Positions 1-11,827 of a stretch of 64,000 bases of DNA are shown in pieces. The stretch comes from Diogma glabrata (lineage: Eukaryota; Arthropoda; Insecta; Diptera; Cylindrotomidae). Below the pieces are notes generated by a model. The model saw only the letters and a list, made by a program, of their open reading frames with translations, had not been told where the DNA came from and ran no database searches. A program made the translations under genes and the position numbers. Position 1 is the first letter of the stretch; each line of letters begins with the position of its first letter. The stretch spans positions 77,817,394 through 77,881,393 of the forward strand of contig OY856187.1 in NCBI GenBank assembly GCA_963693315.1, given 5' to 3'.

Positions 1-1831
1 TACCACCATTTTTAGTGAATATTTTCGTTTAATGGGTTTTATCGCTTTATAGTCATCGTCTTATTTCGACATTCCTTCCCACAACTTAAAACAAAAATTG
101 GAAAAAATAATAATAAGACTAATTTCATTTGTAAATTCAGACTTATATATTATTATTAAAACAGTCAAATCACACCATTTGTTAACATATTTGCATATAT
201 TTTATAGATCCCTTGCAATAACAATAATAGTTTTGAAAGTAATGGAGAAGCATATTTCACTCAATAAGTAAAACACTTTAAACCTGTAGCTTTGATATTG
301 TTCATAATCTTTTTCTTCGGTACTAAGGTTCCAGTGCAAATTCTTGGTTAATCAATGTTTCTAAGAAGAGGAAAAGAAACGTCAATTTCCAATTTTTGGA
401 ACATTTGAGGGCAGTTTTGCTAATGCAAGCAGGTTTGTTTAATCATATATAAGCAATGCTTAAATGTATCGTATTGATGCTAATGCATAGAAATATGTAC
501 ATATTTTATATAATTGCAAACCATAAGAACATATTTGTTGTAAATTAGAAATATGTACTTGTTAAAAAATAATTTTACATAATTTTCATATAAATGTACA
601 TATTTGTTTGTCACATTATACATTAACTATTCCTTTTAATGATAATCCCGAAAAGTGAAAAAAAAAATTGATCAAAGATAACTAAGCGAATAATGTTTTA
701 TTATTATAAAATATGATTGATTTAGTAATTTCGTCTTTATTACCATACAGCATAAGGTTGATTTACTAATTTCGTCTTTATTACCATACAGCATAAAGGT
801 TAAAATAGGTTTCTCGATTAACACCCCATCAAAATATTTACGAGCGCAAAGAAGTATAACTTCAAAAATATCAAAATACCGTACTGTCAATTTTATATTT
901 GATATTAGCGTTATAGTTTTTAAAATGAAATTTACAACCCAGAGAAAATCAAACTAGATTTAGACCAGCCCTGCCATTGTTTTTGAACAGCATAAAATAC
1001 ATATAAGTTTTATTCTATAACGTCTTTTTTAAATAATTCTCTCACGAAAACCAAACGTCTACGTTGACTACGTTTTTCATGTCCTATTCCTTTATAATGC
1101 TATACTAAACATATCCATATCATAATCAACAATTAATACATACACTTTAATTTATTAAATATCAGAAATGAATCTTACAAGCTAAAAATCGCAAGAAAAC
1201 ACAATGTTTACAAATTCCATAAAATGACATTTCACCTATAAAATAATAATTAGCTAGCAAATTGCTACGGTGGGAAACTAGTATAAATTACCTTTTCAAC
1301 GATATACTGTTGACGCAAATCGGATAAAAAATGAAAGAGCTGTGAATTTTTGAATTTGACTCCTTTTTTGATTTTTCCCGATTTTCGCGAATCTTTGTAT
1401 GGTGATATCTCATGAAAAACCACTTATTGAATTTTTTCGGTCAAATTAGTTTTTTTTTTTTACGAGACGAATCTATTAACGCATTTTCAGACAAATCGGA
1501 AATGGTCACCTAAGATTTTTGCTTTTTCCTCTCGGTTTAATATGAAATGGTCGGTGTCTTAGATTATTTTTCGAAGGGCCGATTGTATGAATGCGGATAG
1601 AAGATAAATCCTCGGATTAATCGTCGTTTGTATTGTATGAATCAGGATATATTAACAAATCTATCCGAGTATTGTTGATCTATCCTTTGATATATCTTCT
1701 ATTTTTCTTCTATAAAACAAAGGATAAAAAATTTTGTTTTTTTTTCTTAACATGCGCGATGCGCAAAGCAGAAAAGTTTTGTTTTGAATTTGTGGTTATT
1801 TTTGAATTTAAATTTCTGCGTAAACGCGTTT
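1..1831. other. AT-rich non-coding stretch
   Basis: No gene could be supported here. The short open frames are low-complexity and show no recognisable domain. Two local structures stand out. A 41 bp unit is repeated in tandem at about 717-757 and 758-798, differing at few positions. An 18 bp perfect palindrome (GCGTAAACGCGTTTACGC) lies at 1818-1835, exactly where similarity to a copia LTR begins. Confidence 0.6.
717..798. repeat. 41 bp tandem duplication
   Basis: Two adjacent near-identical copies, each containing ATTTCGTCTTTATTACC and offset by 41 bases. They lie in non-coding DNA and have no visible function. Confidence 0.75.
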
Positions 1832-1912
1832 ACGCGTTTTATTAAGTTCCACTATAATTATTAAAAGGCAGTTCGAAAACCAGTATCCTGGAATTATGGA
1901 ATTATCTCCAAA
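1832..1912 (+). mobile_element. copia left LTR, 3' remnant
   Basis: About 80 bases, starting at ACGCGTTTTATTAAG, match 10825-10900 almost base for base apart from an 8 bp duplication (GGAATTAT) near the end. The segment lies directly before a copia-type primer binding site and so is read as the 3' end of the left LTR. The sequence upstream of 1832 does not match the right-hand copy, so most of this LTR is missing. Confidence 0.65.
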
Positions 1913-1927
1913 AGGTTATGGGCCCAG
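1913..1927 (+). promoter_or_regulatory. copia primer binding site (initiator Met tRNA, internal)
   Basis: AGGTTATGGGCCCAG matches the characteristic copia-type primer site, which pairs with the internal part of initiator methionine tRNA rather than its 3' end. It lies immediately downstream of the LTR remnant and about 90 bp before the gag start at 2019. Confidence 0.75.
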
Positions 1928-2412
1928 GCAAGTATCCAGTATCATAAATTAAACAGGTTTTCATAAAAATTTTCAAAATCATCGACATAAACCCAGAAGT
2001 AAAGTAAGGTTATGTACGATGGGAGATTCCACGAAAATTACTTTTAATAAATTAAATAATTCAAATTATTTCATCTGGAAATACAGAATGGAGCTATTCT
2101 TAATAAAAGAAGACTTGTGAGATGTAATATCGAAACCGAAACCAGACCCGATTGGAACGTCAAAATGATGAGGCGAAAGCGTGGATTGGTCTGTTTGCTG
2201 ATGATGGACAAATAATGCACGTAAGGAAGACTGTAACAGCGCAAGAGGCGTGGAAAAATCTTCAATCTTACCATGAGAAATCTACGCTTAGTAATAAGGT
2301 ACAGTAATGCGTAAAATTTGTAATTTAAAATTACAGGAAGGTGGTAATGTAGAAAGCCATATATCATGGAAATGACCACTTTATTTGATAAATTACATGC
2401 ATTAGGTGAAAG

Positions 2413-2507
2413 TGGTAGACTACTTAATAGCATGGAAACAATCCAGCCATCTGACACAAAAAGTGTCAGATGGCTGGATTGTTTCCATGCTATTAAGTAG
2501 TCTACCA
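2413..2507. repeat. Perfect 45 bp inverted repeat inside copia gag
   Basis: Arms 2413-2457 and 2463-2507 are exact reverse complements separated by AAAAA. The right arm reads on into normal gag sequence (LLSSLP type). The left arm looks like an inverted copy that has replaced part of gag. Confidence 0.95.
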
Positions 2508-3327
2508 AGAAGCTACGGCATATTAATTACAGATCTACAAACACGCACAGAAAGTGATTTAACGGTCGATCTAGTACAATAGAAATTGATTGAGGAATAT
2601 AGAAGACAATCTAATACTTGTCCAGATGAAGGAAATAATGTTGCCTTGAAAACTTTTTGTAAAACTACAAAGTACAGATTGCAATGTTTTTTCTGTAAGA
2701 AAAAGGGACACTTAAAGAAAGACTGTCGACTTATATTGATTGGAAAAATAAATCTGAAAAGGACAACATGATGACGTCGTATACACAAAGAGCAAAGAAA
2801 GTAACAGATCATGAGGTTTGTTTTATTTCTGATGAAGGTGACAATTATTATTCAAATTGGGTTACTGACTCAGCCGCAACAAGTCACATGGTACATACAA
2901 TGAATTATTTGATTGATTTTGATGAGACAATTCAACAAGATGTAAAAGTTGCCAATAAAGAAAAATTAAAATCTCTCGGCAGAGGAACGTGTTTAATAAA
3001 AATGTTAAATAATAATAATGTCGAAATAAGTGCTAGTTTGGAAAATGTTCTATATGTTCCTGGACTTGATTGTTGTTTGTTATCAGTAAAGAGAATGACA
3101 GAAAAAGGTTTTAAAGTAATTTTTCAAAAACAAAAGTGTGAAATTATTAAAAATAATATCGTAATAGGTGTTGCAGATTTATGTTCAAATTTATATGTGT
3201 TACGACAAAATACAGCAGAAAATGCATTTTCAGTAGTGAATCGTAATATCAATTGTTGTCATCAATGGCATCGAATATTTGGGCATAGAGATATGGACAC
3301 AATAAGGTAAATGTTAAAAGAAGATTA

Positions 3328-3654
3328 AGACTGTGTTCCAATCCATGCTATTCAGTACCAAAATTCTAAATTGTACTAAAACTGTCAAATTGGCAATTTG
3401 GTTGTTCCAATTCAAATATATTCTAAATTGACAATTAAACATTGTTTTGTTTGTTTTTTCATTTAATGTTAAAACCTAGAATTATATACGGTCTGTCCGA
3501 CGAGGAGATTTCAATATACAATTTCGAATTGCTATATTATATGATTATATAAGGCATGAAAATTTAGAATTAAATGGCGGAAATAGTCAACTAAATTTTT
3601 GACTATTTCAATTTAGAATTTTAGTACTAAATAGCATCGATTGGAACACAGTCT
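3328..3654. mobile_element. MITE, 327 bp, TA target duplication
   Basis: The ends are inverted copies of about 48 bp beginning AGACTGTGTTCCAATC, with a few mismatches. TA dinucleotides flank it at 3326-3327 and 3655-3656, which suits a Tc1/mariner-type target. It carries no coding sequence. It interrupts the copia integrase zinc region, and recognisable integrase resumes just after 3657, so it inserted later than copia. Confidence 0.85.
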
Positions 3655-6050
3655 TAGTTTCTGGAATAAGATTGAAAGAATGCGGAATTCAAGAGACATG
3701 TGAGGTTTGTGTCCAAGGAAAAATGACACGAAAACCATTCCCAAAAAAGTCGGAAAGTAGAACAAGCTTTTTCTTGAAACATTCTGATGTTTGCGGTCCA
3801 ATTAAAACCCAAACGCCAAGTGGAAATCGATATATAGCAACTTTCATTGATGACTTTAGCCGATACACGGTAATTTATTTACTTCGTAAAAAATCTGAAG
3901 TATTTGATTGTTTTAAGGAATACATCAAATATGTGAAAACTAAGTTCATGAAAACACCAAAAATGATAAGATCCGATAGAGGTGGTGAATATATCAATGA
4001 ATTTATGCAACAATTTTGTAAACAAAATGGGATACAGTTACAGTATACTGCCTGATACTCACCTCAACAAAACGGAGTAGCCGAAAGGAAAAAAAAGGTA
4101 TTTATTAGAGGCAACCCGTTGTATGCTTATAGATGTTAAAATGCATTTTGAGGAGAGGCAATAACTACAGCAAATTACTTACAAAATAGATTACCATCCA
4201 AAACTGTATCAGGTGCTACACCGTATGAACTATGGGAAAGTAAGAAGCCAAAATTGGAACATTTGCGAATATTTGGATCCAAAGCTTATGTTAATCGTCA
4301 TAAACAACAAGGAAGAACTAAATTAGATAATAGATCATTTCAAATGATATTTGTTGGATACGATAATTCTAAAGCATACCGTTTTGTTGATATAAATTCC
4401 AAACGTATCGTGGTTAGTCGTGATGTCAAATTTGTTCAAGAGTATGATGTTACACAAAGTCATAAAAAGCAAGTAGTGACGTCAGATGAAATAGAGGTTG
4501 AGCTAAAGGGAAAAGATCAAGTTACTGAAGTAAAAGTTTCTACCAATGAAAATAATGGTATTATTTTATGTAACGAAATCGATACTGTACAAAATAACGA
4601 AATATTAAATATCGACGATACTAGTGATTTTCAAGAAGAAAAATCACAGCTAAGAAAATCTACTAGAAAAAATCAGGGTGTTTTCCCAGATCAGTTGATA
4701 GAAGAAATTAATATTGTTAAGGAAGAGGATGAGCCGAATAATATCACAGATGTTATGACACATACTGATAAAGAAGAATGGATCATTGCAATGAAGAATG
4801 AAATGAAATCGTTGATGAAAAATGAAACTTGGGATCTAGTAGAACCTCCGAATAATTGTAATGTCGTAGGATGTAAATGGGTCTACAAGGTTAAAAACAT
4901 TAATAAATCACAGCAGTTCAAGGCACGACTGGTTGCTAAAGGGTACTCTCAAAAATATGGTACAGATTATGATGAGGTTTTTGCACCAGTAGTGAGACCA
5001 GCAACGTTTAAAATACTTTGGCAATAGCTGGTAGTCGTAAAATGCAAGTTGTTCATTTAGATAATAAATCAGCTTTTTTGAATGGTGTGTTGAAAGAAAC
5101 TATATATATGAAACAACCTCCAGGTTTTGTTGCTAATGGTTTTGAGCATCTTGTGTGCAAATTAAAGAAAAGCATATATGGTTTGAAGCAAGCAGCGTTC
5201 GTGGAATAAAGCCATTCATTCAATACTAATGGAAGGAAAATTTAATCAAAGTTTAGCTGATCCTTGCTTATTTTTCAAATCTGTCAATGGAACCATATGT
5301 TTCATTCTTGTTTATGTAGATGATTTATTGATTGTTTGTAGCAATAATTTTATAATCAGAGATACTAAAAGTTTAATCGAAAACAATTTTTCGATTAGTG
5401 ATCTTGGGGATGTAACTTGTTACATTGGAATTGATATTGAAAAGGATGAAGAAGGAAACTATTGCTTAAATCAAAAGCAATATATTGAAAAAATAATTCA
5501 AACAGCTAGTTTGGAAAATAGTAAAAACTCTTCTATACCATTAGATCCAGGTTATCAAAAGAATTTAACAAACATCGATGTTTTACCTGACAACAAACTA
5601 TATCAAAAATTAAATGGATGTTTGCTATATGTGGCTGTCAATACTGGTCCTGATATAGCAGCCAGTGTTGCGATATTAGCAACAAAAGTTAGTCAGCCAT
5701 CAAAAGAAGATTTAAATGAATTAAAACGAGTTATTAAATATTTAAAGGGAACAATACATTTAATACTATTTTTAAGTAATGTGTTGCCTTATCTTCTACA
5801 GAAGCGGAATTTATTGCATTGTCAGAGGCATGCAAAGAAGCGGCATGGTTAAGAAATTTATTAATATGATTTCGATGCTGAGCAACATAGTCCAACCATT
5901 ATATGGGAGGACAATCAAAGCTGTTTAAATTTAATTAAAGATGAAAAATTAAGCCACCGCACTAAGCATATTGATACAAAGACATGTTTTTTAAGAACTA
6001 TATTGATAAGCAGATGATTAGATGTATATATTGCCCTTCAACTGATATGA

Positions 6051-8300
6051 TCCCAAGCAACACAATAGGTGATTTTCAACTACAGTTTGGTGTAAATTTA
6101 CCTAATTATGTAAAAATTACGTCGATTTTTTTTTTTTTTTTTTTTTTATTTATTTCCAAAAAAAATATACAATTTTATAATATATGGAAATATTATTAAT
6201 TTTACAATTTCATATTACAACAAAGCAAATAAAGTAGAAGAAAATCAAATACGAAAACAACTTCAGACAGCAACTCAGCTCCAACTACATACAGCATGGA
6301 TCAAACAATTATTTCTTCAGATGCATTAGGTGGTTCAACCAGTATTATTAATTTTACAATTTCATATTACAACAAAGCAAATAAAGTAGAAGAAAATCAA
6401 ATACGAAAACAACTTCAGACAGCAACTCAGCTCCAACTACATACAGCATGGATCAAACAATTATTTCTTCAGATGCATTAGGTGATTCAACCAGTTTTCT
6501 TGACTTTCAAATAAATTTTACTTATAGGTAGTTAATTAGGTTGATTTTACGTATTTTTCGCCCAAAAAAATTATATCAAAATAATAGTAGAATTTAAGTC
6601 AAAACCAGTACACACCTATACCTAATTTTTACCTAAAATCAACCTCAAAGTCAATTTTATTTTGAACACGTAATTTAGTCGCAAAATGAGGAGAGTTTTA
6701 CCACATTTTTCACCTATTTTCTACCTCAAATAACATTTTTTCTAAGTTGAAAAACATGGAAAATTACACCTAATTTTACCTAATTTTCCACTTCATAGTA
6801 AGCTTAAGTCTTGTAAGGTAATTTATAATCAAATGTTTGGTAGAGAATAACTTAAAAACTAATCTATAAGTCGATTATACCAAAAATACTATTTTATTGT
6901 CGACCTCATTTCCGAATTTAGTAAAAATTTACTTAAATAAGAAATAAGTTACCTATTTAAAGGATGCAATTTAACAAAAAAAAATTATACGTAATATCTT
7001 ATTGCTGTAATTACAAAAATTGGGAAAAACATTTTTTTGAAGGATGATGTACAATTTTGTTTGATGCAATTTTTGTAAATTTAATTTGAATTTACATATT
7101 AGATAGAATTATTATTAATTATTAACAAATTAAACCAAAGTTATTTAGTAAATAATGAAACTGAGTAATTATTCATTATTTGTACCCTTTATAAAATTAT
7201 CGACTAAAGATTAAATAGTTATAAGATTTTCATATATATTTGGGTTATATTTATTTTTCTATAATGAAACACATATTGGGTTTTAGAAAGAAATTCAATA
7301 GACAATGGAAAATTAAATCTCCATAAAAAAGTTTAATTGAATATGCCATTATACTTGTGCAATTAGCAGCAACAATACTTAAATTTTTTATACAAAACGA
7401 TGCTGGTGTACCAATAGGTAGAAATTCACTAAAATAGAACGCGTAGAAATTCAAATGCAACCAATTTGGTAGAATGTTACCAGTTTAAGTAGAAATTTCT
7501 TAAATAAAAGATTGCGACCTAATTTAGGTTATTGTCAACTTAAAATTAAGAAAAATTTTCTTTAAAGTCGAAAAATTATGTGAAATTTACTTTAAAGTAG
7601 ATTTTGCTTAGTCCGCCATATTCAAACTTATTTTTGTAATTTTGTTTAAAGTATTACTCCGCCATATTGTTATGTAAGTGAGATTTTTGGTAAAAGAAAA
7701 TTATTTTCAAAGAAATGAAAAAAGTATATTTTTGTATTATTTATTTTTTTTGAAGCCCATTAATATTTTTAGAAGTATAAGCCTAAAGTTTATCAATAAT
7801 ATTTTTTTCGTTATAAAAATTCATTTTTAAACCATTTTATTGCGATATATAAAATTAAAATTTATTATAAATTATATATTAAGTGAAAATTACTTTTTTT
7901 CATCTTTTTCGAATTTGATTATGTGATGCCCAAATACATATTATTTTATAATTGGTAAAAGAGAAGATAAAATTGCTTATAATATTACCTAGTAGGTAGC
8001 TTACAACTAATTAGGTTGGAAATAGGTGCAAAGCAACCTAAATCGACGTCGATTTGACGTGGAATCTTCCTAAATTAGGGAGAAATTTACTTAAATAGGT
8101 AGAAAAAGTAGGAAGAAAAATACCTAAATAGAATATTTTACCCCTAAAATTACGTCGAATCGACGTCGAATTTTTCCCCACATTGGTCGATTCGATGTCG
8201 ATTCGATGTAATTTTACATCTCATTATTAAGGTTTTATAACCTTAAAGTCGAATTTTAATTACAATGTTACCAATTTTCGACTTATTTTGTTGCTTGGGA
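6051..8300. mobile_element. 2.25 kb TIR element without transposase
   Basis: It starts TCCCAAGCAACACAATA and ends with the inverted form TATTTTGTTGCTTGGGA. Copia RNase H codons lie directly on both sides, which fixes the limits. The inside is AT-rich, has a poly-T run at about 6127-6146 and many scattered copies of ACCTAATTT/TAGGTAG-type words near both ends. No transposase frame was found. No clean target duplication could be read. Confidence 0.75.
6191..6495. repeat. 152 bp tandem duplication
   Basis: Two near-identical copies (about 6191-6342 and 6343-6495) starting TATTATTAATTTTACAAT and ending in TTCAACCAGT. They lie inside the TIR element at 6051-8300 and have only short open frames. 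Confidence 0.9.
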
Positions 8301-8540
8301 TATTTTAACGAAACCATTAACAACGAAAAGTTTCGAGACATTAAGACGGCATTGTCTACTACTGTTGACGATTGGAGGAAACTTCTGGTGGTAAGAATCA
8401 GAACTAGTACTCCAATATAAATTTTGACTTTTAGTTCATTTTTGTATACATTCTAAAATTTGTGTTTACATTAGTAAGTTTTTAAGCCGAATAATAATAA
8501 TTTAATCTAAATCCAAATAAAATATTCATTTATAATACTT

Positions 8541-9010
8541 GTGTTTTTCCAGGTGTTTTGTTACAATTACAGAAAAACTACCAGAATTGTATATAAAAAG
8601 AATATTACAACAGCCATCACGGCAACACAAAATCCAGTTCACAAAAGAACTTGGATATTACATTGTGGGGTAAAATAAAAATTTAAACTAAATCTAATTG
8701 AAATATACATTTATAAAACTTGTGTTTTTCCAGGTGTTTTGTTACAATTACAGAAAAACTACCAGAATTGTATATAAAAAGAACATTAAAACAGCCATCA
8801 CGGCAACACAAAATCCAGGTCACAAAAGAACTTGGATATTACATTGTGGGGTAAAATAAAAATTTGAACTAAATCTAATTGAAATATACATTTATAAAAC
8901 GTGTGTTTTTCCAGGTGTTTTGTTACAATTACAGAAAAACTACCAGAATTGTATATAAAAAGAATATTAAAACAGCCATCACGGCAACACAAAATCCAGT
9001 TCACAAAAGA
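8541..9010 (+). repeat. 181 bp tandem repeat, about 2.6 copies, with exon-like edges
   Basis: The string GTGTTTTTCCAGGTGTTTTG recurs at 8541, 8722 and 8903. Each unit has an acceptor-like TTTTTCCAG, about 115 bases that stay open in one frame, and a donor-like GGGGTAAAATA. The third copy is cut off where similarity to CHMP7 starts. The encoded peptide was not recognised. Confidence 0.8.
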
Positions 9011-10183
9011 AGCTCCATTCAGAGTTCGAACATTAAATCCTGTTAATTACGATTCTAAATTAAAATTTTAGAAAAATGCCATAACAAAATATTGTTTGTA
9101 TAAAGAGGAAAGCAATATAAATATAAAAGAATTGAAAAATGCATTTCAGCGTAGAGGATATGTTTCAGAAAGAAGTTAAATTAATGATTTCATGGAAATT
9201 CGACAGTATACATGGAGTGGAAGGGGGTTTTAATTCGTTGATAAAAAAGTATTTCAAAGAGTCTCAATAAATTTAAAAATTTAACGATACAAACAAAAGA
9301 TGATTTCACAGAATATGTTAAAGGTGATTTTTTATTTAAGATTCTGTTGTCTCGAGGTTTAATTTCTATTCTTATTTGTAGAATCAATCAACAAAAATCC
9401 AAAGGGAAATGGAATATTTAACCGAATCTGTTATGTCCTTGTAGCCGATGCTATCGAAAAGCTTACCAATTCCAATTTAGAGTTTAAATTAACAAATGAA
9501 GGTGCTTGTTAGCAATTCAACAGTTAGAAAACGAACAGAGTCGATAGATAATTACACAAAAATTATAATAAAATTCGGTGTCACCGCACAAAAAGTCACA
9601 CTAATCAATGAGCTTGAACGTTCTATTTATAATCTAGAAAAAACAGAAAAACATTTATTGAAAATTATTGATAAAATTGAAAATGAATTAAAAGAGTTAG
9701 ACATAAAAATATGAGGGTTGATTAGAGATGGCAAACGAAATTCGGCGAAGTTTCATCTTCGTTAGATCAAATACAAATACTACAATCTCGAATTCAAGAT
9801 ACGAGTGATGCTAAAGTGTTGAAAGCTTTTAAAATTGGTTCTAAAACTATCAAACATTTGCTTTCTGATTCGGGAATTACGCTGGATAGCGTTGATGAGG
9901 CATTGGCAGATGTCTAAAAAAAGCATGAGGTACATGATGATATCCAATCAACGTTGGGCGGTGGTAACACATTTAATATAATTGATGATTCCATTCTGGA
10001 AAAAGAATTAGAGGAATTGTTATTAAAAGATGCCTTCCCTGATGTTGTACTGTCTGATATTAATAAAAACGACGGAAATGAAAAGGAGAAACCAAAGGAT
10101 GCAATATTAAATATGGATGACTCGATAGAACGTCGTATGAATGAATTAAGAATTGAGTTTGGTGATGGATGTTTCTTTTTTTA
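9011..10183 (+). pseudogene. CHMP7: CHMP7 (ESCRT-III-like) pseudogene
   Basis: CHMP7 is an ESCRT-II/III hybrid that recruits ESCRT to the reforming nuclear envelope. Two parts can be recognised. An N-terminal part near 9011-9170 includes APFRVRTLNPVNYDSK and KELKNAFQRRG. The Snf7-like C-terminal half runs from about 9600: VTLINELERSIYNLEKTEK, then LDQIQILQSRIQDTSDAK at about 9755, and LEKELEELLLKD near 9995. The copy is dead: there are stops near 9069 and 9175, a frame change between 9714 and 9755, and a TAA at 9915-9917 within an otherwise continuous C-terminal frame. No obvious introns remain in the second half, which suits a processed copy, but this is not certain. It lies between copia pol and a copia-type LTR piece in the same orientation. 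Confidence 0.75.
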
Positions 10184-10688
10184 AAAAAACAGCCTCAGTG
10201 ATGATAATTTTCTCCTATATACTGATGTAACACCCCTTTCAAATATTCAAACAATAAACAGGAACTAAATTATATCAGCACCAAAATAAGAAGCAATGGC
10301 TGATGACGCCCATACAGCGTGGTGATTTAATTCTAACAAGTATCATATATCATATACCTCACCATCAAATAATCGGGGAAAAAAATAATACGTGATGTAT
10401 AAAATCGTTTAAATTTGTTGGCTCATATTCTTCATTTTAACAATAAGTTTCACTAACCCTCTTTAACATTTCGAAAGTTTAATGTTTTATTGTTTATTTT
10501 TAATAAGTCATTGTATTTTTAAATTGTTATAAAATTAAAAATATTGTACTTTGATTGAAATTTAGTTTTGTCCTCAAATACACAGAAAATATACTTCTGT
10601 GAAAATCTTATATGGGAGTAGTAGTTACAAAACCTGCCACCAGCAGCGCGATTTTTTAGATTCCAATCGTCAATAGGAATGAGGGGAG
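10184..10688. other. Non-coding stretch after CHMP7 pseudogene
   Basis: Nothing recognisable. It ends with a purine run (AATGAGGGGAG, about 10678-10688) that could be a polypurine tract for the LTR-like sequence that follows. Confidence 0.4.
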
Positions 10689-10900
10689 TGTAAGAAACAT
10701 TTCTATAAACAGACGACATCTATAGTTGAATAAATGAAATGTAATATTATTCTTTTGGTGTACCCTATGTATGTACTGTCATGTCATTATTTTTGTACTA
10801 ATAAAATAAAACTCAATTACCAAACACGCGTTTTATTAAGTTCAACTATAATTATTAAAAGGCAGTTCGAAAACCAGTATCCTGGAATTATCCCCAAAAC
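10689..10900 (+). mobile_element. Putative copia right LTR
   Basis: The last about 75 bases (10826-10900) match the left LTR remnant at 1832-1912. The start is set at TGTAAGAAAC, right after a purine run resembling a polypurine tract. The segment contains AATAAA-type signals, as expected of an LTR. The 5' limit is an inference, because the left LTR lacks that part and cannot be compared. Confidence 0.5.
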
Positions 10901-11040
10901 AATGGACTTATACCACTTTAAAAAAAACGGTTCATATATATGTTTGCCCAAATGTTTATAAATTTTCAGATTTCTTGCCCAAATGTTCTATTTTTATTGG
11001 ACAATATGGTGGCGAAAAATCTTTGGACACTATTAGCCGT

Positions 11041-11116
11041 GTTCGATTTGACTGAAACAACTGAAAAATTAAATGCAATTGTTGTTGTTTTTTCAGTTGT
11101 TTCAGTCAAATCGAAC
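11041..11116. mobile_element. 76 bp stem-loop MITE, copy 1
   Basis: Almost entirely an inverted repeat. It begins GTTCGATTTGACTGAAACAA and ends with its reverse complement. A second copy in the opposite orientation lies at 34471-34555, including the shared flanking GCGTTCG/CGAACACGG bases. Confidence 0.85.
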
Positions 11117-11370
11117 GCACCTTATGTACACTATGGTGGCGAAAAAATGCTGAAAAATATGAACAGAGAAAATTATATGTTAGGGAAAATTAAAAATTTT
11201 ATTTTTCTAATTTAAAATTAATTAAATTCATTGAAAGATTTCTAAAAATTGGATATGAATTTCATACGCGTAAGAAAATAACGCAAAGAAATAAATTTGA
11301 CATTTGGGATGAAATCTGAAATTTTTATAAATGGAGGCGTAAGTTTCCTATGTAGCTTTACCACCTTTCG

Positions 11371-11589
11371 ATACCCAAGTATAACAAGATGGAACTCAAA
11401 TTTGAGTTCCATTTTTTTCTTCCGTTTTTGAGCAACAAATTTGAAGTCAACTTCATTGTTTATAATTTGGCGTTCTGAGTTCCAGATTTTGGCGACAAAT
11501 TTAATACAACTAATTATTAACAAGTTGGAATTTAGTTACGGATTGAGATCCAAAAAATTGGAAAAAAACTGGAAGTGATACTTGGGTAT
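11371..11589. mobile_element. MITE, 219 bp, with internal 24 bp palindrome
   Basis: The 12 bp ends (ATACCCAAGTAT / ATACTTGGGTAT) are perfect inverted repeats, and TA at the edges would fit a TA target site. A perfect 24 bp palindrome centred on CTCAAATTTGAG lies at 11389-11412. No coding capacity. Confidence 0.65.
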
Positions 11590-11827
11590 GGTTAACTTGA
11601 AAACAAAATTTAGTAAAGAAAAATGGAACACACTTTTCTTGTATTATGCCTCGGCAATCCGCTTTTGCTCATCTGTTGAACGCTTCCGTTGTTATTCTTG
11701 CATCAATTTTAACGAAATGTAGGAATGACAATCTGGTTTTATGTCAGAAATGAAAGTAAACCATACCGAATTACTATAATTATATAAACGCACTATTTTA
11801 TTTATTAAATAATCACTAAACATGATA
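11590..11827. other. Intergenic, 3' side of mRpL43
   Basis: No feature beyond A/T-rich sequence downstream of the mRpL43 stop. TTATTTATTAAAT near 11799, read on the minus strand, could supply a polyadenylation signal. Confidence 0.4.

Larger units (their letters stand above)
2019..8393 (+). pseudogene. Ty1/copia gag-pol, broken and interrupted
   Basis: Copia-type polyprotein in the canonical order. Gag starts at ATG 2019 (MGDSTKITFNKL) and has a CCHC zinc knuckle (CFFCKKKGHLKKDC) near 2690. The protease region has DSAATSHM at about 2865. Integrase has an HHCC region around 3260-3710 and the core TFIDDFSRY near 3845. Reverse transcriptase has VYVDD at about 5310, followed by RNase H (TKHIDTKT near 5965). 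Stops and frameshifts occur throughout, for example TGA at 2118 and a shift near 5018. Three events break it further: a 45 bp foldback in gag, a MITE at 3328-3654 and a TIR element at 6051-8300. Beyond the last insertion the frame resumes with ILTKPL, the typical copia RNase H tail. This copy cannot be autonomous. Confidence 0.9.

Noticed and set aside
1633..1845. Open frame of 70 codons on the plus strand
   Set aside because: Phe/Lys-rich low-complexity translation, crosses into the copia LTR remnant, no start context or domain.
8310..8400. Alternative plus-strand frame after the copia tail (KFRDIKTALSTTVDDW) with a GTAAGA donor
   Set aside because: It can be joined in frame to the 181 bp repeats, but overlaps the recognisable copia end in another frame; coincidence cannot be excluded, so no gene is called.
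8798..9004. Minus-strand frame of 68 codons
   Set aside because: It lies within the 181 bp tandem repeat and is a complement of that repeat; it shows no domain.
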